Of a stretch of 64,000 nucleotides of DNA, positions 35,540 to 45,592 are shown piece after piece (positions within the stretch are counted from its first letter, which is position 1; each line of letters starts with the position of its first letter). The stretch covers positions 27,052,144-27,116,143 of the forward strand of contig NC_061806.1 of NCBI RefSeq assembly GCF_021462225.1, given 5' to 3'. The notes beneath the pieces were generated by a model that ran no database searches, was not told the DNA's origin, and saw nothing but the letters and a program-made list of their open reading frames with translations. The position numbers and the translations under genes are program-made. This DNA is from Girardinichthys multiradiatus. Taxonomy: Eukaryota; Chordata; Actinopteri; Cyprinodontiformes; Goodeidae.

Positions 35540-36327
35540 AAAGAATAATAAGCTGAAAAAGGAGTCCTATCAGTTGTGGTTGGATTGTGGGACTCCTGAG
35601 CCGGCTGACGGGTACCATGAGGCCAAGCGTGCTGCGGCTGGGCTGTGGCAGAGGCAAAAACACGGGCCTCGGAGGAGTTTGGTGAGGCCATGGAGAAGGA
35701 CTACTGGTTGGCCTCGAAGCGATTCGGGCAAGACGTCTGGCACCTGAGGAGGGGGAAGCAGTACTTCACCAAGACTGCTTACATTGGGGGTGGGGAGCTG
35801 CTGACCTCAACTGGGGACATTATCGGGTGGTGGAACGAGTACTTCGAGGATCTCCTCAATCCTGCCATCACGCATTCCCTGGTGGAAACAGAGGCTGGGG
35901 ACTCGGGGTTGGACTCTTTCATCACCCAAGCTTAAGTCACCGAGGTGGTTAAAAAGCTCTGCGGTGGTAGGGCTTCGGGGTTGGATGAGATCCGCCCTGA
36001 GTACCTCAAGTCTCTGGATGTTGTGGGGCTGTCATGGTTGACACGCCTCTTCAACATTACGTGGCGGTCAGTGACACTGCCTCTGGACTGGCAGACTGGG
36101 GTGGTGGTCCCCCTTCATAAGAAGGGTGACCGGAGGGTGCGTTCCAACTACAAGGGGAATCACACTCCTCAGCCTCCCTGGTAAGGCCTACGCCAGGGTA
36201 TTGGAGAGGAGAGTCCGGCCGATGGTTGAACCTTGGCTTAAGGAGGAGCAGTGTGGTTTTCGTCCCGGCCGTGGAACACTGGACCAGCTCTATACCCTCT
36301 ACAGGGTACTCGAGGGTTCATGGGAGT

Positions 36328-36370
36328 TTGCCCAACCGGTCCACATATGTTTTGTGGACCGGTTGGGCAA
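36328..36370. repeat. Perfect 18-bp fold-back at the LINE deletion junction
   Basis: Left arm 36328-36345 (TTGCCCAACCGGTCCACA) and right arm 36353-36370 are exact reverse complements around a 7-nt loop. The left arm is normal coding sequence for the EFAQPVH stretch. The right arm replaces the sequence that should follow FVD, so it looks like a templated inverted copy made when the core was lost. Confidence 0.95.
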
Positions 36371-36429
36371 CCCTAACCCTAGCCCGGTCTACGTTCGTAC
36401 CCTAAACCTATGGCTATAAACTTTGGGTC

Positions 36430-36825
36430 ATGACCGAAAGAACGAGATCCCGGATACAAGCGGGTGAAATGAGCTTCCTCCGTAGGGTGGCCGGGCACTC
36501 CCTTAGAGTTAGGGTGAGGAGCTCGGCCATCCGGGAGGGGCTCGGAGTAGAGCCGCTGCTCCTCCACATCGAGAGGAGCCAGTTGAGGTGGCTCCGGCAT
36601 CTATACCGGATGCCTCCTGGACGCCTTCCTCGGGAGGTGTTCCAGGCACGTCCCACTGGGAGGAGGCCCAGGGGACGGCCCAGGACACGCTGGAGGAACT
36701 ATGTCTCTCGGCTGGCCTGGGAACGCCTTGCGCTCCACCCGGAGGAGCTGGAGGAGATGTCTGGGGAGAAGGACGTCTTGGTGTCTCTGCTGAGTCTGCT
36801 GCCCCCACAACCCGGTCCCGGATAA
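36430..36825 (+). pseudogene. C-terminal segment of RTE-type reverse-transcriptase polyprotein
   Basis: A 131-codon open stretch that begins MTERTRSRIQAGEMSFLRRV, contains SAIREGLGVEPLLLHIERSQ, RPTGRRPRGRPRTRWRNYVS and PEELEEMSGE, and ends PPQPGPG. It is the region downstream of the reverse-transcriptase thumb in this LINE group, rich in Arg and probably nucleic-acid binding (inference). The start codon is internal, so this is not an independent gene. Minus-strand and +3 frames over the same GC-rich DNA are shadows. Confidence 0.8.
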
Positions 36826-36870
36826 AGCAGAAGACGACGAGTACGATTACAAGACGAGTACGAGAATAAT

Positions 36871-38188
36871 AAAAAAACGTGGTCTAAAACCAATTTTTTG
36901 ATTTAAAAACATTATAAATAAGGTATTTTAGTCTGACAATGGGGCCAGAATGGGAGAGTTACTGCACAAAGCCGTCGAAAGGCATTTGTTGTGAGACTTG
37001 TGTATACTATTAGCAGTAAACGTCTTAACATTTTGTAATAAATACGCATTTGAAATTTTATCAGCATTGTTGCTCCTTAAATCAGTGTCAAAGCAGCCTG
37101 CTAAACAGACCTGAAATAAATTCTTATCTTGCTGTTGCCTTTTTGTCTTTGCTGTCATCATCTATGGTTTGTGTTGTCTATTGAGCCTCAGTTAGCACTC
37201 TGTTACAAGTTAGCATAGAACACACATTCTTTGATGTTTTACTTGAAGAAAATGACAGACAGATGAGTATATAGATCAAAAAGTATTCATTTGTGATAAA
37301 AGTTTAACTCTATTGAGGGTAAACTAACCTAAAAGAAACACTTTCAGTGGTGCATACTTTGAACTATACAGTGCACTGTGAAATGTGTGGAGAAAGGAAT
37401 AAATGGGTAAGCATGCTGTTTGTCCATGTATGTTTGTTTGCACAAATCATCACGCATTTAAGATGAATGGAGAGGAATTGATGACAAATGAGGGAAGAAA
37501 ATATGACTGTTTTTCCTTAAGGTACAAAATCCCCCTTCAATACTTTATATTTTATTTCTGAATGATCTATCTGTGAAATCACCTATTGAGCAAAGCTTCC
37601 AGGTCTAAAGATGTTGAAATGTCAGAAACAAGGGTGTTTTAATAATGAGTGATAGCTAGGGTTGTAATCAGTTTAGCATAAAGATAGTATTCACATCCTA
37701 CCTATTTTTTCTAAAACTATCATAGGACAACTTTGATCTATTATATTACACTTATTTGTTTGTGTAAAAGAATCTTTTAAAATCAACTTTGTTGAGGTTT
37801 GCATGCATCAGCTTTTAAACAAGTCTCTTAAAGTCAATGTGCTTAGCATTACTGTCCTTTGGCAAAACAGTTTTAGAAACATTTGCTAGAAATTTGGCTG
37901 TGGGATAAGCAGGTATTCAAAGAGCAAAATATGGCTGGGACCCAATACAAGCCTACACTATCAGCATTCCATATCCATGGTTGAATGGTGGTCGTGGGAA
38001 TCAATGCTTAAGTGCTAGGCTTAATTTTGACTAATGTGGTACATTATAAAAAACAATCTCCAATTCAGTCACATTTCTCCAAAGTTTATTGTTACAATCG
38101 CGCCTTCAAATATAAGCCATGACGTAGTGCCCCCCCATAAAACGTGATTGTTAGCTCTTTTCAAGCTTTATTAGAAAATTATAAAGAA
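36871..38188. other. Unassigned AT-rich DNA
   Basis: No gene or known repeat. Contains a 19-bp word (37932-37950) repeated exactly at 42806-42824. Confidence 0.4.
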
Positions 38189-38393
38189 GGTTTTACAAAG
38201 TATTGACTGCAACGTATATGCCACACTTTTCACACCTTTACATATAAATATTTTTTGAAAACCATGTATTACTTTTCTTCACATTCACATGTGTCATTTT
38301 GTGTTGGACATAAAATACACTAAAATTTGTGGTTGTAATATGAGAAAAAGTAGAAATGTCCAAGGGGTTTTAATAGTTTTGCTAGACACCGTG
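38189..38393 (+). mobile_element. Right-end fragment of family B Tc1
   Basis: Begins with GGTTTTACAAAGTATTGACT, which is the end of the transposase gene and stop region in this family, and runs through CCACACTTTTCACACCTTTA and TTGTGGTTGTAATATGAGAA to CAAGGGGTTTTAATAGTTTT, the decayed right inverted repeat. The 5' bulk of the element is absent. Same orientation as the copy at 32.38 kb. Confidence 0.75.
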
Positions 38394-39250
38394 AAGTTGA
38401 ACAAGGGTCTGTTGTTGAGTTAAAATTATCACCAGAGATAAAACTGGGATTTTCCAAGTTCAGTTAATTGCTAATTTGGTATTGGTAATTGCTAATCAAT
38501 ATACCCAATGTCTCTCTAGAAATAATTATTTGAAACTTTCTGTCATTTTTAGCTTTCTTAGCATTTTTTACCAATCAACATTTTTGAGAAACACTTGTTC
38601 TCAATTACTGAGACAAAATATATTACATTTTTTGTCTGTAATATCTCTTCTTTTTAATCATATCTCTTGCAGCTTATCTTCATATGTTTTTTGTTTATCT
38701 TTGTTTGTTCCCTTCTTCCACCTGAACAATAATGTTGCATTTTGTTTTTAAGTTATGGTAAAACCTCAATCAGAAAGGCAAAGAGGATAAATAGAAGATA
38801 AGTGTTGGCCCCTATAGCATTAGCATAGGGTATTAAAAGCTCAAGGCTCGGACACGTACTGACCCGCAGAGGTATGCCTTATAAGGAAATGCAAACAAAT
38901 TGGCTCTCACGCAAATGGCCAAGATAGACACGTACCCATGCTTCTGTGCGTGTTCTCATGCATGGAAAGAATGAATTGATCAAGGAGGGAATAAAAGAAA
39001 GGACTGTGTATCAGCCACCAAAGGATACGTTCTGAGTAAAAGATAGATACAAATAGATGCAGTTTCCAAGACATATATAAGGAAAAAAGAACAGGAACTT
39101 AAAAAGAATTACTCCATGCAGGTTGGTTTACTTCATTCCAAAAACTATTGTAAAAGTTGACAAAATTCCAATCTGCTTTGTGATTAACTTATAAGATGCT
39201 GTAGGAGTTTGTCCCCTACCATAAGGGGTACAGAAATGTCATCACCAGGG
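38394..39250. other. Unassigned stretch
   Basis: No gene or repeat recognised. A T-rich open frame (38476-38751) is unsupported. Confidence 0.4.
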
Positions 39251-39462
39251 GTGTTGCATGGTGTAGCGGTATAAAGGGCGCTCCATATACTATACAGAGG
39301 GTATAGTCCTCGACGCACATGTCCTGGGTTCAATTCCCGACCCTGAGACCTTTGCTGCATGTCTTTCCCACCTTCTCTCTTTGCTCATTTTCTGTCTGGT
39401 AAATGTCAACAAAGGCCAGTAGTGCCAAAAAATTTCTAAAAAGGGAAATAAAAGAGGTTTTT
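39251..39462 (+). mobile_element. tRNA-derived SINE
   Basis: The head resembles a tRNA gene: an A-box-like TGGTGTAGCGG near 39261-39269 and a B-box GGTTCAATTCC at 39327-39337, the internal promoter of RNA polymerase III. The body TTTGCTGCATGTCTTTCCCA and the AAAGGCCAGTAGTGCC tail match a widespread fish SINE I recall. ACCAGG occurs at both edges (39245-39250 and 39463-39468), a possible target duplication. An internal insertion-like TATACTATACAGAGGGTATA between the boxes departs from a clean tRNA fold, so it is not a functional tRNA. Confidence 0.8.
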
Positions 39463-39855
39463 ACCAGGAGGTACACATGTCCACCTCAGGGAAATTTCAA
39501 GTACAAAAGACTGTCTTCCTCAGTTGGCGGATGAGCAACTAGCTCCGGGAGGTTTCTGACAACACACAGTTTTAAAAGCAGTTTTTCTTTTTGTTTAGTA
39601 TTTCGTTTACTGCCAAAGCAGAGGCTAGAGCAAAGGCAGTAAACTGAACGTTGTAAAGACTCTTTGGTTTCCCCTGCAATGCTAGAGGAAATGCACCTTG
39701 GGATAATCTTGGGAAAATCTTTGGGGTGTACCTGATCAAAGTCTAAGGTACTCAAACAAAGCAGAGTGAAGTGTAGGGATGTTATCACGATATCTCTCAA
39801 TTGAAAAATAATGGAAAACAATGTATCTAAGATTATGCCAGAGTACAGTTATGTA
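39463..39855. other. Unassigned stretch
   Basis: A minus-strand open frame (39486-39821, 111 codons) has no recognised domain. Nothing else supported. Confidence 0.35.
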
Positions 39856-41346
39856 CACTGCTCAAAAAATAAATAAAGGGAACACTTAAACAACACAATA
39901 TAACTCCAAGTAAATCAAACCTCTGTGAAATCAAACTGTCCAATTAGGAAGCAACACTGATTGACAATCAATTTCACATGCTGTTGTGCAAATGGAATAG
40001 ACAACAGGGGGAAATATTTGGCAATTAGCAAGACAAACTCAATACAGGAGTGGTTCTCCAGGTGGGGACCACAGACCACTTCTCAGTACCTATGCTTTCT
40101 GGCTGATGTTTTGGTCACTTTTGAATGTTGGCGGTGCTTTCACACTCGTGGTAGCATGAGACGAACTCTACAACCCACACAAGTGGCTCAGGTAGTGCAG
40201 CTCATCCAGGATGGCACATCAATGCGAGCTGTGGCAAGAAGGTTTGCTGTGTTTGTCATCGTAGTGTCCAGAGCCTGGAGGCGCTACCAGGAGACAGGCC
40301 AGTACAATAGGAGAACCCAGCAGCAGGACCGCTACACCCACCTTTGTGCAAGGAGGAACAGGAGGAGCACTGCCAGACCCCTGCAAAATGACTTCTAGCA
40401 GGCTACAAAGGTGCATGTGTCTGCATAAACGGTTAGAAACTGACTCCATGAGGATGGCATGAGGGCCTGACGTCCACAAATGGGGGTTGTGCTCACAGCA
40501 GGACGCTTGGCATTTGTCAGAGAACACCAGGATTGGCAAATTCGCCACTGGTGCCCTGTGCTCTTCACAGATGAAAGCAGGTTCACACTGAGCACATGTA
40601 AAAGACGTGACAGAGTCTGGAGACACCGTGGAGAGTGATCTGCTGCCTGCAACATCCTTCAGCATGACTGGTTTGGCAGTGGGTCAGTAATGGTGTGGGA
40701 TGGCATTTCTTCGGAAGGCTGCACGGCCCTCCATGAGCTCACCAGAGGTAGCCTGACTGCCATTAGGTACCGAGATGAGATCCTCAGACCCCTTGTGAGA
40801 CCATGCTGGTGCGGTTGGCCCTGGGTTCCTCCTAATGCAGGACAATGCTAAACCTCATGTGGCTGGAGTGTGTCAGCAGTTCCTGCAAGATGAAGACATT
40901 GAAGCTATGGACTGGTCCGCCCGTTCCCCAGACCTGAATCCGATTGAGCACATCTGGGACATCATGTCTCGCTCCATCCACCAACGTCACGTTGCACCAC
41001 AGACTGTCCAGGAGTTGGGGGATGCTTTAGTCCAGGTCTGGGAGGAGATCCCACCGGAGACCATCCGCCGTCTCATCAAGATCATGCCCAGGCCTTGTGG
41101 GGAGGTCATACAGGCACGTGGAGGCCACACACAACACTGAGCCTCATTTTGACTTTTTTTAAGGACATTACATCAAAGTTGGATCAGCCTGTAGTGTGTT
41201 TTTCCATTTAATTTTGTGTGTGACTCCAAATCCAGGTTGTCAGCACATACAACTTTGTACAGAACAAAGTATTCAATGAAAATATTTAATTCATTCAGAT
41301 CTAGGATGTTTCATTTGAGTGTTCCCTTTATTTTTTTTGAGCAGTG
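39856..41346 (+). mobile_element. Tc1/mariner element, family E, full span but inactive
   Basis: CACTGCTCAAAAAATAAATA at the left is mirrored by TTATTTTTTTTGAGCAGTG at the right, with TA at 39854-39855 and 41347-41348. The transposase gene inside is broken by stops and small deletions, and part of the right subterminal region is missing (near 41237). The element spans 1491 bp. Termini still look recognisable, so it could in principle be moved by a related enzyme (inference). Confidence 0.9.
40156..41140 (+). pseudogene. Broken DD34E transposase gene of family E
   Basis: Starts ATG at 40156: [20 protein letters not shown], then [11 protein letters not shown] and [19 protein letters not shown] (helix-turn-helix region), ending at a TAG at 40396-40398. 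Downstream relics include LFTDESRFTLSTC (about 40561-40600, first catalytic Asp) and GSVMVWDGIS. The C-terminal third is open from 40835: MQDNAKPHVAGVCQQFL with the second catalytic Asp (codon 40841-40843) and SPDLNPIEHIWDIM with the Glu (codon 40946-40948), 34 residues apart. It ends GGHTQH with TGA at 41138-41140. The Arg-rich N-terminus differs from families A and D, so this is a separate lineage. Confidence 0.88.
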
Positions 41347-41348
41347 TA

Positions 41349-43072
41349 GTTCTCAGACAACAACATATTGATAGAATCTGTGTCAACTGGAATTGTTGCT
41401 GTAACATTTCACAAAGTGGAGTTCCATCTTGTAAATGTTCTCCTTATGTCAGCTGAGAAACTCTCTAGGTGGTTTTGGCATAAAACTAACAATAATCATG
41501 GAAAAGTACCTCATGATCATAGTCCTGAGTCTAGTGGAGGATCTGTGGTTCTGTGGACTTGTGTCTCCTTGAGGGAGTCTCAGAACCTTGTTAAAACACG
41601 TCATCTTGAATTATTTTATATGACAGGATGGTTTAAATATAAATGTGGTGACCTCTGCCAAAAAACTGTCGCTTTAAATGCAAGGGAACCAATAAGTGTG
41701 TAAAACAAATGTTTTAAAATGTGATTTGTTTGCCCCATAAATAAATGTATAATAATTTACTGTAGATTTATTTTTATATTTTCAATATGAGCTTATGCTT
41801 CTGCAATAAAAAAAAATATTTTATTTTTACTCATCTTTCCTAGTTATGCCAATGAGTGCCAGTCAACTTCACATGATTGCTACTGAATTTAGTCACTAAA
41901 TCTAATGAGCTTCGTGCAAAAGAATGGAGGTGATTTTATTACCTGCATTGGCAGCATTTTTCCTTCTAAGAAAGGATATGGTGCATATGAAAATAGGTAA
42001 CAGTGGCTTCCTTTTAATTTCCTGCAATAAGCTTCTCACTTTAATATAAAAATCACTGGAGCATGAAACTAACGAAAGTAAGTGAATTTTCCTACCAAAC
42101 AGAGGGAATGCCTAAAGAGAGAAGTTGTCATTACCTATTTACTTTATAATTTGTTCTAAAGGCTCTTTTTATTTATCATATACCTGCCTCCACGTTTCTG
42201 TCTTTCCCTTCCTCTCCTTCTGTCTCTCAGTTTGGCACTAATTCAATTTAACATTAGATTTAATTCAGGAACTCTGAAAAGTCTCCTTCCTTTGATCATC
42301 TCCATGTGTTCCCCCTCCTTCTCTACTCCAGATCCCCACCCTCCCTCAAAATCACCCTTTTCAGGATTTCATCTTATTTTGAATCTCATCTTCTTTCATT
42401 GCTCTTTTTCCAAACAGAAAAAGAGCAGGTGGTAACTGGAAATTAGGGGGGAGTATACAAGCAAACGAATGAATGAGAAATGTACAGAGGAAGCACCAAA
42501 TCCATCGTAATAAATATGGAACATCAAGAAGAACCAAAATGAGGAAACAGAGGACAGTAGAGGGACTGAGAGCCCTGATAAGATCGAAATGAAAGAAGTG
42601 TAAGAGGCATTGGCTTCCCCACTGTGCTGATATTTCTCTGAATTGCATCATTTGCAATGTCCCCCTGCCTGCCTACAGGAGAATGTACATTAGCACCTAG
42701 GGAAAGGCAGACAAATCTCAGCAGAGTATGGAAATGCAGAGCAACAAAAAAATGTGTCACCTTTTTTTTCTCAAAGCGTCATCATCATACTCATAAATTT
42801 AAAATTGGCTGGGACCCAATACAAAAATTAACAGTATAGTTATAATACTTTAACATCCACTCATCATAATTTTGAATATCATATTGATTTTGGTCTGTTG
42901 ATTTAAATCAACTTTTTACTATATGAGTAAAATGATTTTTAAAACCTAAAAATTAGAATCTCTTTGACATGCTGAAATGCAAACAAATACCCCCACTGAT
43001 ATTATATTTCCTTTTGGAAATTGCACTTTCACCACATGCTTGTGGAGCCATGAATTCAGGTTATCTGCATTA
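41349..43072. other. Unassigned non-coding stretch
   Basis: Contains a pyrimidine-rich tract near 42185-42360. Open frames (41368-41703, 42361-42657 minus) have no supported identity. Confidence 0.4.
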
Positions 43073-43074
43073 TA

Positions 43075-44146
43075 TAGGGGTTAGACAATGAAAATGAAAC
43101 ACCTGTCATTTTAGTGTGGGGGGTTTCATGGCTAAATTGGACCAGCCTGGTAGCCAGTCTTCATTGATTGCACATTGCACCAGTAAGAGCAGAGTGTGAA
43201 GGTTCAATTAGCAGGGTAAGAGCACAGTTTTGCTCAAAATATTGAAATGCACACATTATGGGTGACATACCATAGTTCAAAAGCGGACAAATTGTTGGTG
43301 CACGTCTTGCTGGCTCATCTGTGACCAAGACAGCAAGTGTTTGTGATGTATCAAGAGCCACGGTATCCAGGGTAATGTCAGCATACCACCAAGAAGGACC
43401 AACCACATTCAACAGGATTAACTGTGGACGCAAGAGGAAGCTGTGTGAAAGGGATGTTCGGGTGCTAATCCGGATTGTATCCAAAAAACATAAAACTACG
43501 GGTGCCCAAATCACGGCAGAATTAAATGTGCACCTCAACTCTCCTGTTTCCACCAGAACTGTCCGTCAGGAGCTCCACAGAGTCAATATACACGGCCGGG
43601 CTGCTATAGCCAAACCTTTGGTCACTCGTGCCAATGCCAAACGTCGGTTTCAATGGTGCAAGGAGTGCAAATCTTGGGCTATGGACAATGTGAAACATGT
43701 ATTGTTCTCTGATGAGTCCACCTTTATTGTTTTCCCCACATCAGGGAGAGTTATGGTGTGGAGAAGCCCCAAAGAAGCGTACCACCCAGACTGTTGCATG
43801 CCCAGAGTGAAGCATGGGGGTGGATCAGTGATGGTTTGGGTTGCCATATCATGGTATTCCCTTGGCCCAATACTTGTGCTAGATGGGCGCGTCACTGCCA
43901 AGGACTACCGAACCATTCTTGAGGACCATGTGCATCCAATGGTTCAAACATTGTATCCTGAAGGTGGTGCTGTGTATCAGGATGACAATGTACCAATACA
44001 CACAGCAAGACTGGTGAAAGATTGGTTTGATGAACATGAAATGAAGTTGAACATCTCACATGGCCTGCACAGTCACCAGATCTAAATATTATGGAGCCAC
44101 TTTGGGGTCTAAAACCAGGTGTTTCAGTTTCATTGTCCAACCTCTG
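43075..44146 (+). mobile_element. Tc1/mariner-type element, family A copy 2 (DD36E, Incomer-like), 3'-deleted
   Basis: TAGGGGTTAGACAATGAAAA at 43075 and TTTCATTGTCCAACCTCTG ending at 44146 are the same terminal inverted repeats as copy 1 (4696-5748), flanked by TA at 43073-43074 and 44147-44148. The transposase gene is well kept through the second catalytic Asp, but the segment after MEPLWG up to the right repeat is deleted (194 bp in copy 1 coordinates 4737-4930, breakpoint at a short CC-type overlap). Copy 1 has lost a different part, so neither copy is autonomous. Confidence 0.9.
43258..44100 (+). pseudogene. Transposase of family A copy 2, nonsense, frameshift and C-terminal deletion
   Basis: The natural start is ATG at 43258 (MGDIP), but codon 6 is TAG (43273-43275). 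The frame is then open for more than 250 codons. Counting from M at 43321: helix-turn-helix region SVCDVSRATVSRVMSAY (residues 6-22), second DNA-binding part about 43-92, D131 in LFSDES, KHGGGSVMVW at about 164-173, and D222 in YQDDNVPIH. A missing base near 44041 shifts the frame after DWFDEHE, yet the downstream DNA still encodes SPDLNIMEPLW in another frame, with Glu codon at 44094-44096. Restoring that register conceptually gives 36 residues from D222 to Glu, so the family is DD36E. The last about 60 residues are deleted. Confidence 0.88.
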
Positions 44147-44148
44147 TA

Positions 44149-44410
44149 GATTTTGGCGAGATATTTCTTCATTCCTCTTATCATAATTGGTAGAGTTCAT
44201 TAAAAATTTGGTTTCCTGTACTAAATAGCCTTTTTCTATGCATAGTCCACAAATGATCAGTAGGCTTGGTGTCAGAGTCCATTCAAAAGGTTACGATTAA
44301 CCTGATTTACCCATTTCAAAACCAGTTTTGATGTATCCTTGGGATTATCTTTCTGGTGAAAACTCTAATTTTGTCCAAGTTATGATTTAAATATTACACC
44401 AACAGATGTT
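44149..44410 (-). mobile_element. Tc1-like debris, antisense piece
   Basis: CTTTTTCTATGCATAGTCCA, ATGATCAGTAGGCTTGGTGT and AACCAGTTTTGATGTATCCT resemble the antisense strand of a fish Tc1 transposase gene. No terminus is visible and similarity is by memory only. The next piece reads in the opposite direction. Confidence 0.4.
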
Positions 44411-45080
44411 TGCAAATTGGTTAGCAGATCAGGATAAACACAGGAACTACGCAAATCTGTCATAAACTGGAAACTGCTGGGTTACAACCATCACCGTCCA
44501 TACTAAAGCGAGTTTAATCAGCATCGACTGAGGGTGTGCTGACCAAGAAAGAAAGCCCTGTACCAAAATCAAAACCTTCAAGTTTTGATACAGTCTGCAG
44601 CTTCCCAAATAGACAAGCTAAATGCCTAAAGGAGAAAAGTTATGGTAAGGCAAAACACAGATTGAACTATTTTGCCATAATGACAAAGTATGTTTGAAGG
44701 AATTAAGGTGAGGATTCCAAAACTAGGAACACTATACAATCTGTCAAACATGTGTTGGCAGTATTATACCAAGGATTTGTTTCACTTACAGTGGCACAGG
44801 TATATTTCAAAAATTTGGTGGAATAATAAAGATGGAGGACCATCTAAACCACTGAAACTTGGACACATTAAGGTCCAACAGGGCAAAACTCCCAGACACA
44901 CAGAAAAAATCTGGTTTTATAATGAATAAAGTAATTTAATATAAAGCTTCTTGAATAGGTCCAACCTTAACTCTGTTGAAATTCTAATGAGTCATGCTTA
45001 AAATTCAACCACTTTGAATGAGATCTACCCTCCTAGACTAGGCCAAATAAAGCCATGAAGCAGATCATTTAGTTATTGTA
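44411..45080 (+). mobile_element. Tc1-like debris, sense piece
   Basis: TTTTGCCATAATGACAAAGT with GGAATTAAGGTGAGG (about 44670-44715) resembles sense-strand transposase text around FGHNDQ. CCAGACACACAGAAAAAATC (about 44892) resembles the region after the second catalytic Asp. Indels are everywhere and no frame is open beyond 79 codons. Old and rearranged. Confidence 0.4.
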
Positions 45081-45559
45081 ATCCAACTTCTTTCTGTTTG
45101 TTTGCATGACCTTTGAGGTGGTTGCAACTGAATCATTTTAATGTACAGCTTTGAAGACAGCTGGGAAGGAGGAGGGTTGATCTGCCTCACAATTTGGATC
45201 AAGCCAACATCAGCAAACTTAAAAGAGTTTTACAGCCTACCACTATATAAGGATTTTAAAATTATGGTTGAGATTGCAGTAAGTTTAATTTCACCTCCAC
45301 TTTTCTCCAAGAACTAGGGCATCCTCTCTCCCTTTCCCCCTGTTTACCATCCTCTTTCCCAACCCTATATGTCTTGCACACATACATTAGCCTCAAGCTG
45401 AAAACAAAAAACACCTGGAGAGCAAGACAGAAGCATGTGGTGAAAAAAAGAATGACAAAAAAAGAAGAGGTGGCTGCTTGAAAATTGAGGACATCGAGAG
45501 GAAAGAGAGAGGAATGCAGGTTTCACACACAGTACTGCAAACATTTCTCATGAAACATA
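45081..45559. other. Unassigned stretch
   Basis: No gene or repeat recognised. Confidence 0.35.
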
Positions 45560-45592
45560 AACACACACACACGCACACACACACACATATAT
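45560..45592. repeat. (CA)n microsatellite
   Basis: Interrupted CA repeat (one CG interruption) followed by TATATATG. Confidence 0.9.

Larger units (their letters stand above)
35540..36870 (+). mobile_element. RTE-type LINE with deleted catalytic core
   Basis: GC-richer than its surroundings. In order: a linker (EAKTRASEEFGEAMEKDYWL, about 35648-35707), LLTSTGDIIGWWNEYFEDLL (about 35801-35860), VVKKLCGGRASGLDEIRPEY (about 35945-36004), WQTGVVVPLHKKGDRRV and the N-terminal fingers to EEQCGFRPGRGTLDQL (about 36243-36290), then WEFAQPVHICFVD at 36322-36360. At that point the palm with the FADD active site is missing, and the sequence resumes with the thumb/C-terminal segment MTERTRSRIQAGEMSFLRRV (36430 onward). 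A TAA at about 36823-36825 ends the frame after PGPG. Frameshifts near 35935 and 36170 also break it. RTE assignment is from recalled motifs; the clade is not certain. Confidence 0.8.

Noticed and set aside
36369..36382. Telomere-like AACCCTAACCCTAG
   Set aside because: Only two units, at a deletion junction; too short to call an interstitial telomeric repeat.
36509..36869. Minus-strand and alternative-frame proline/serine-rich ORFs over the LINE
   Set aside because: Shadows of the GC-rich RTE coding strand.
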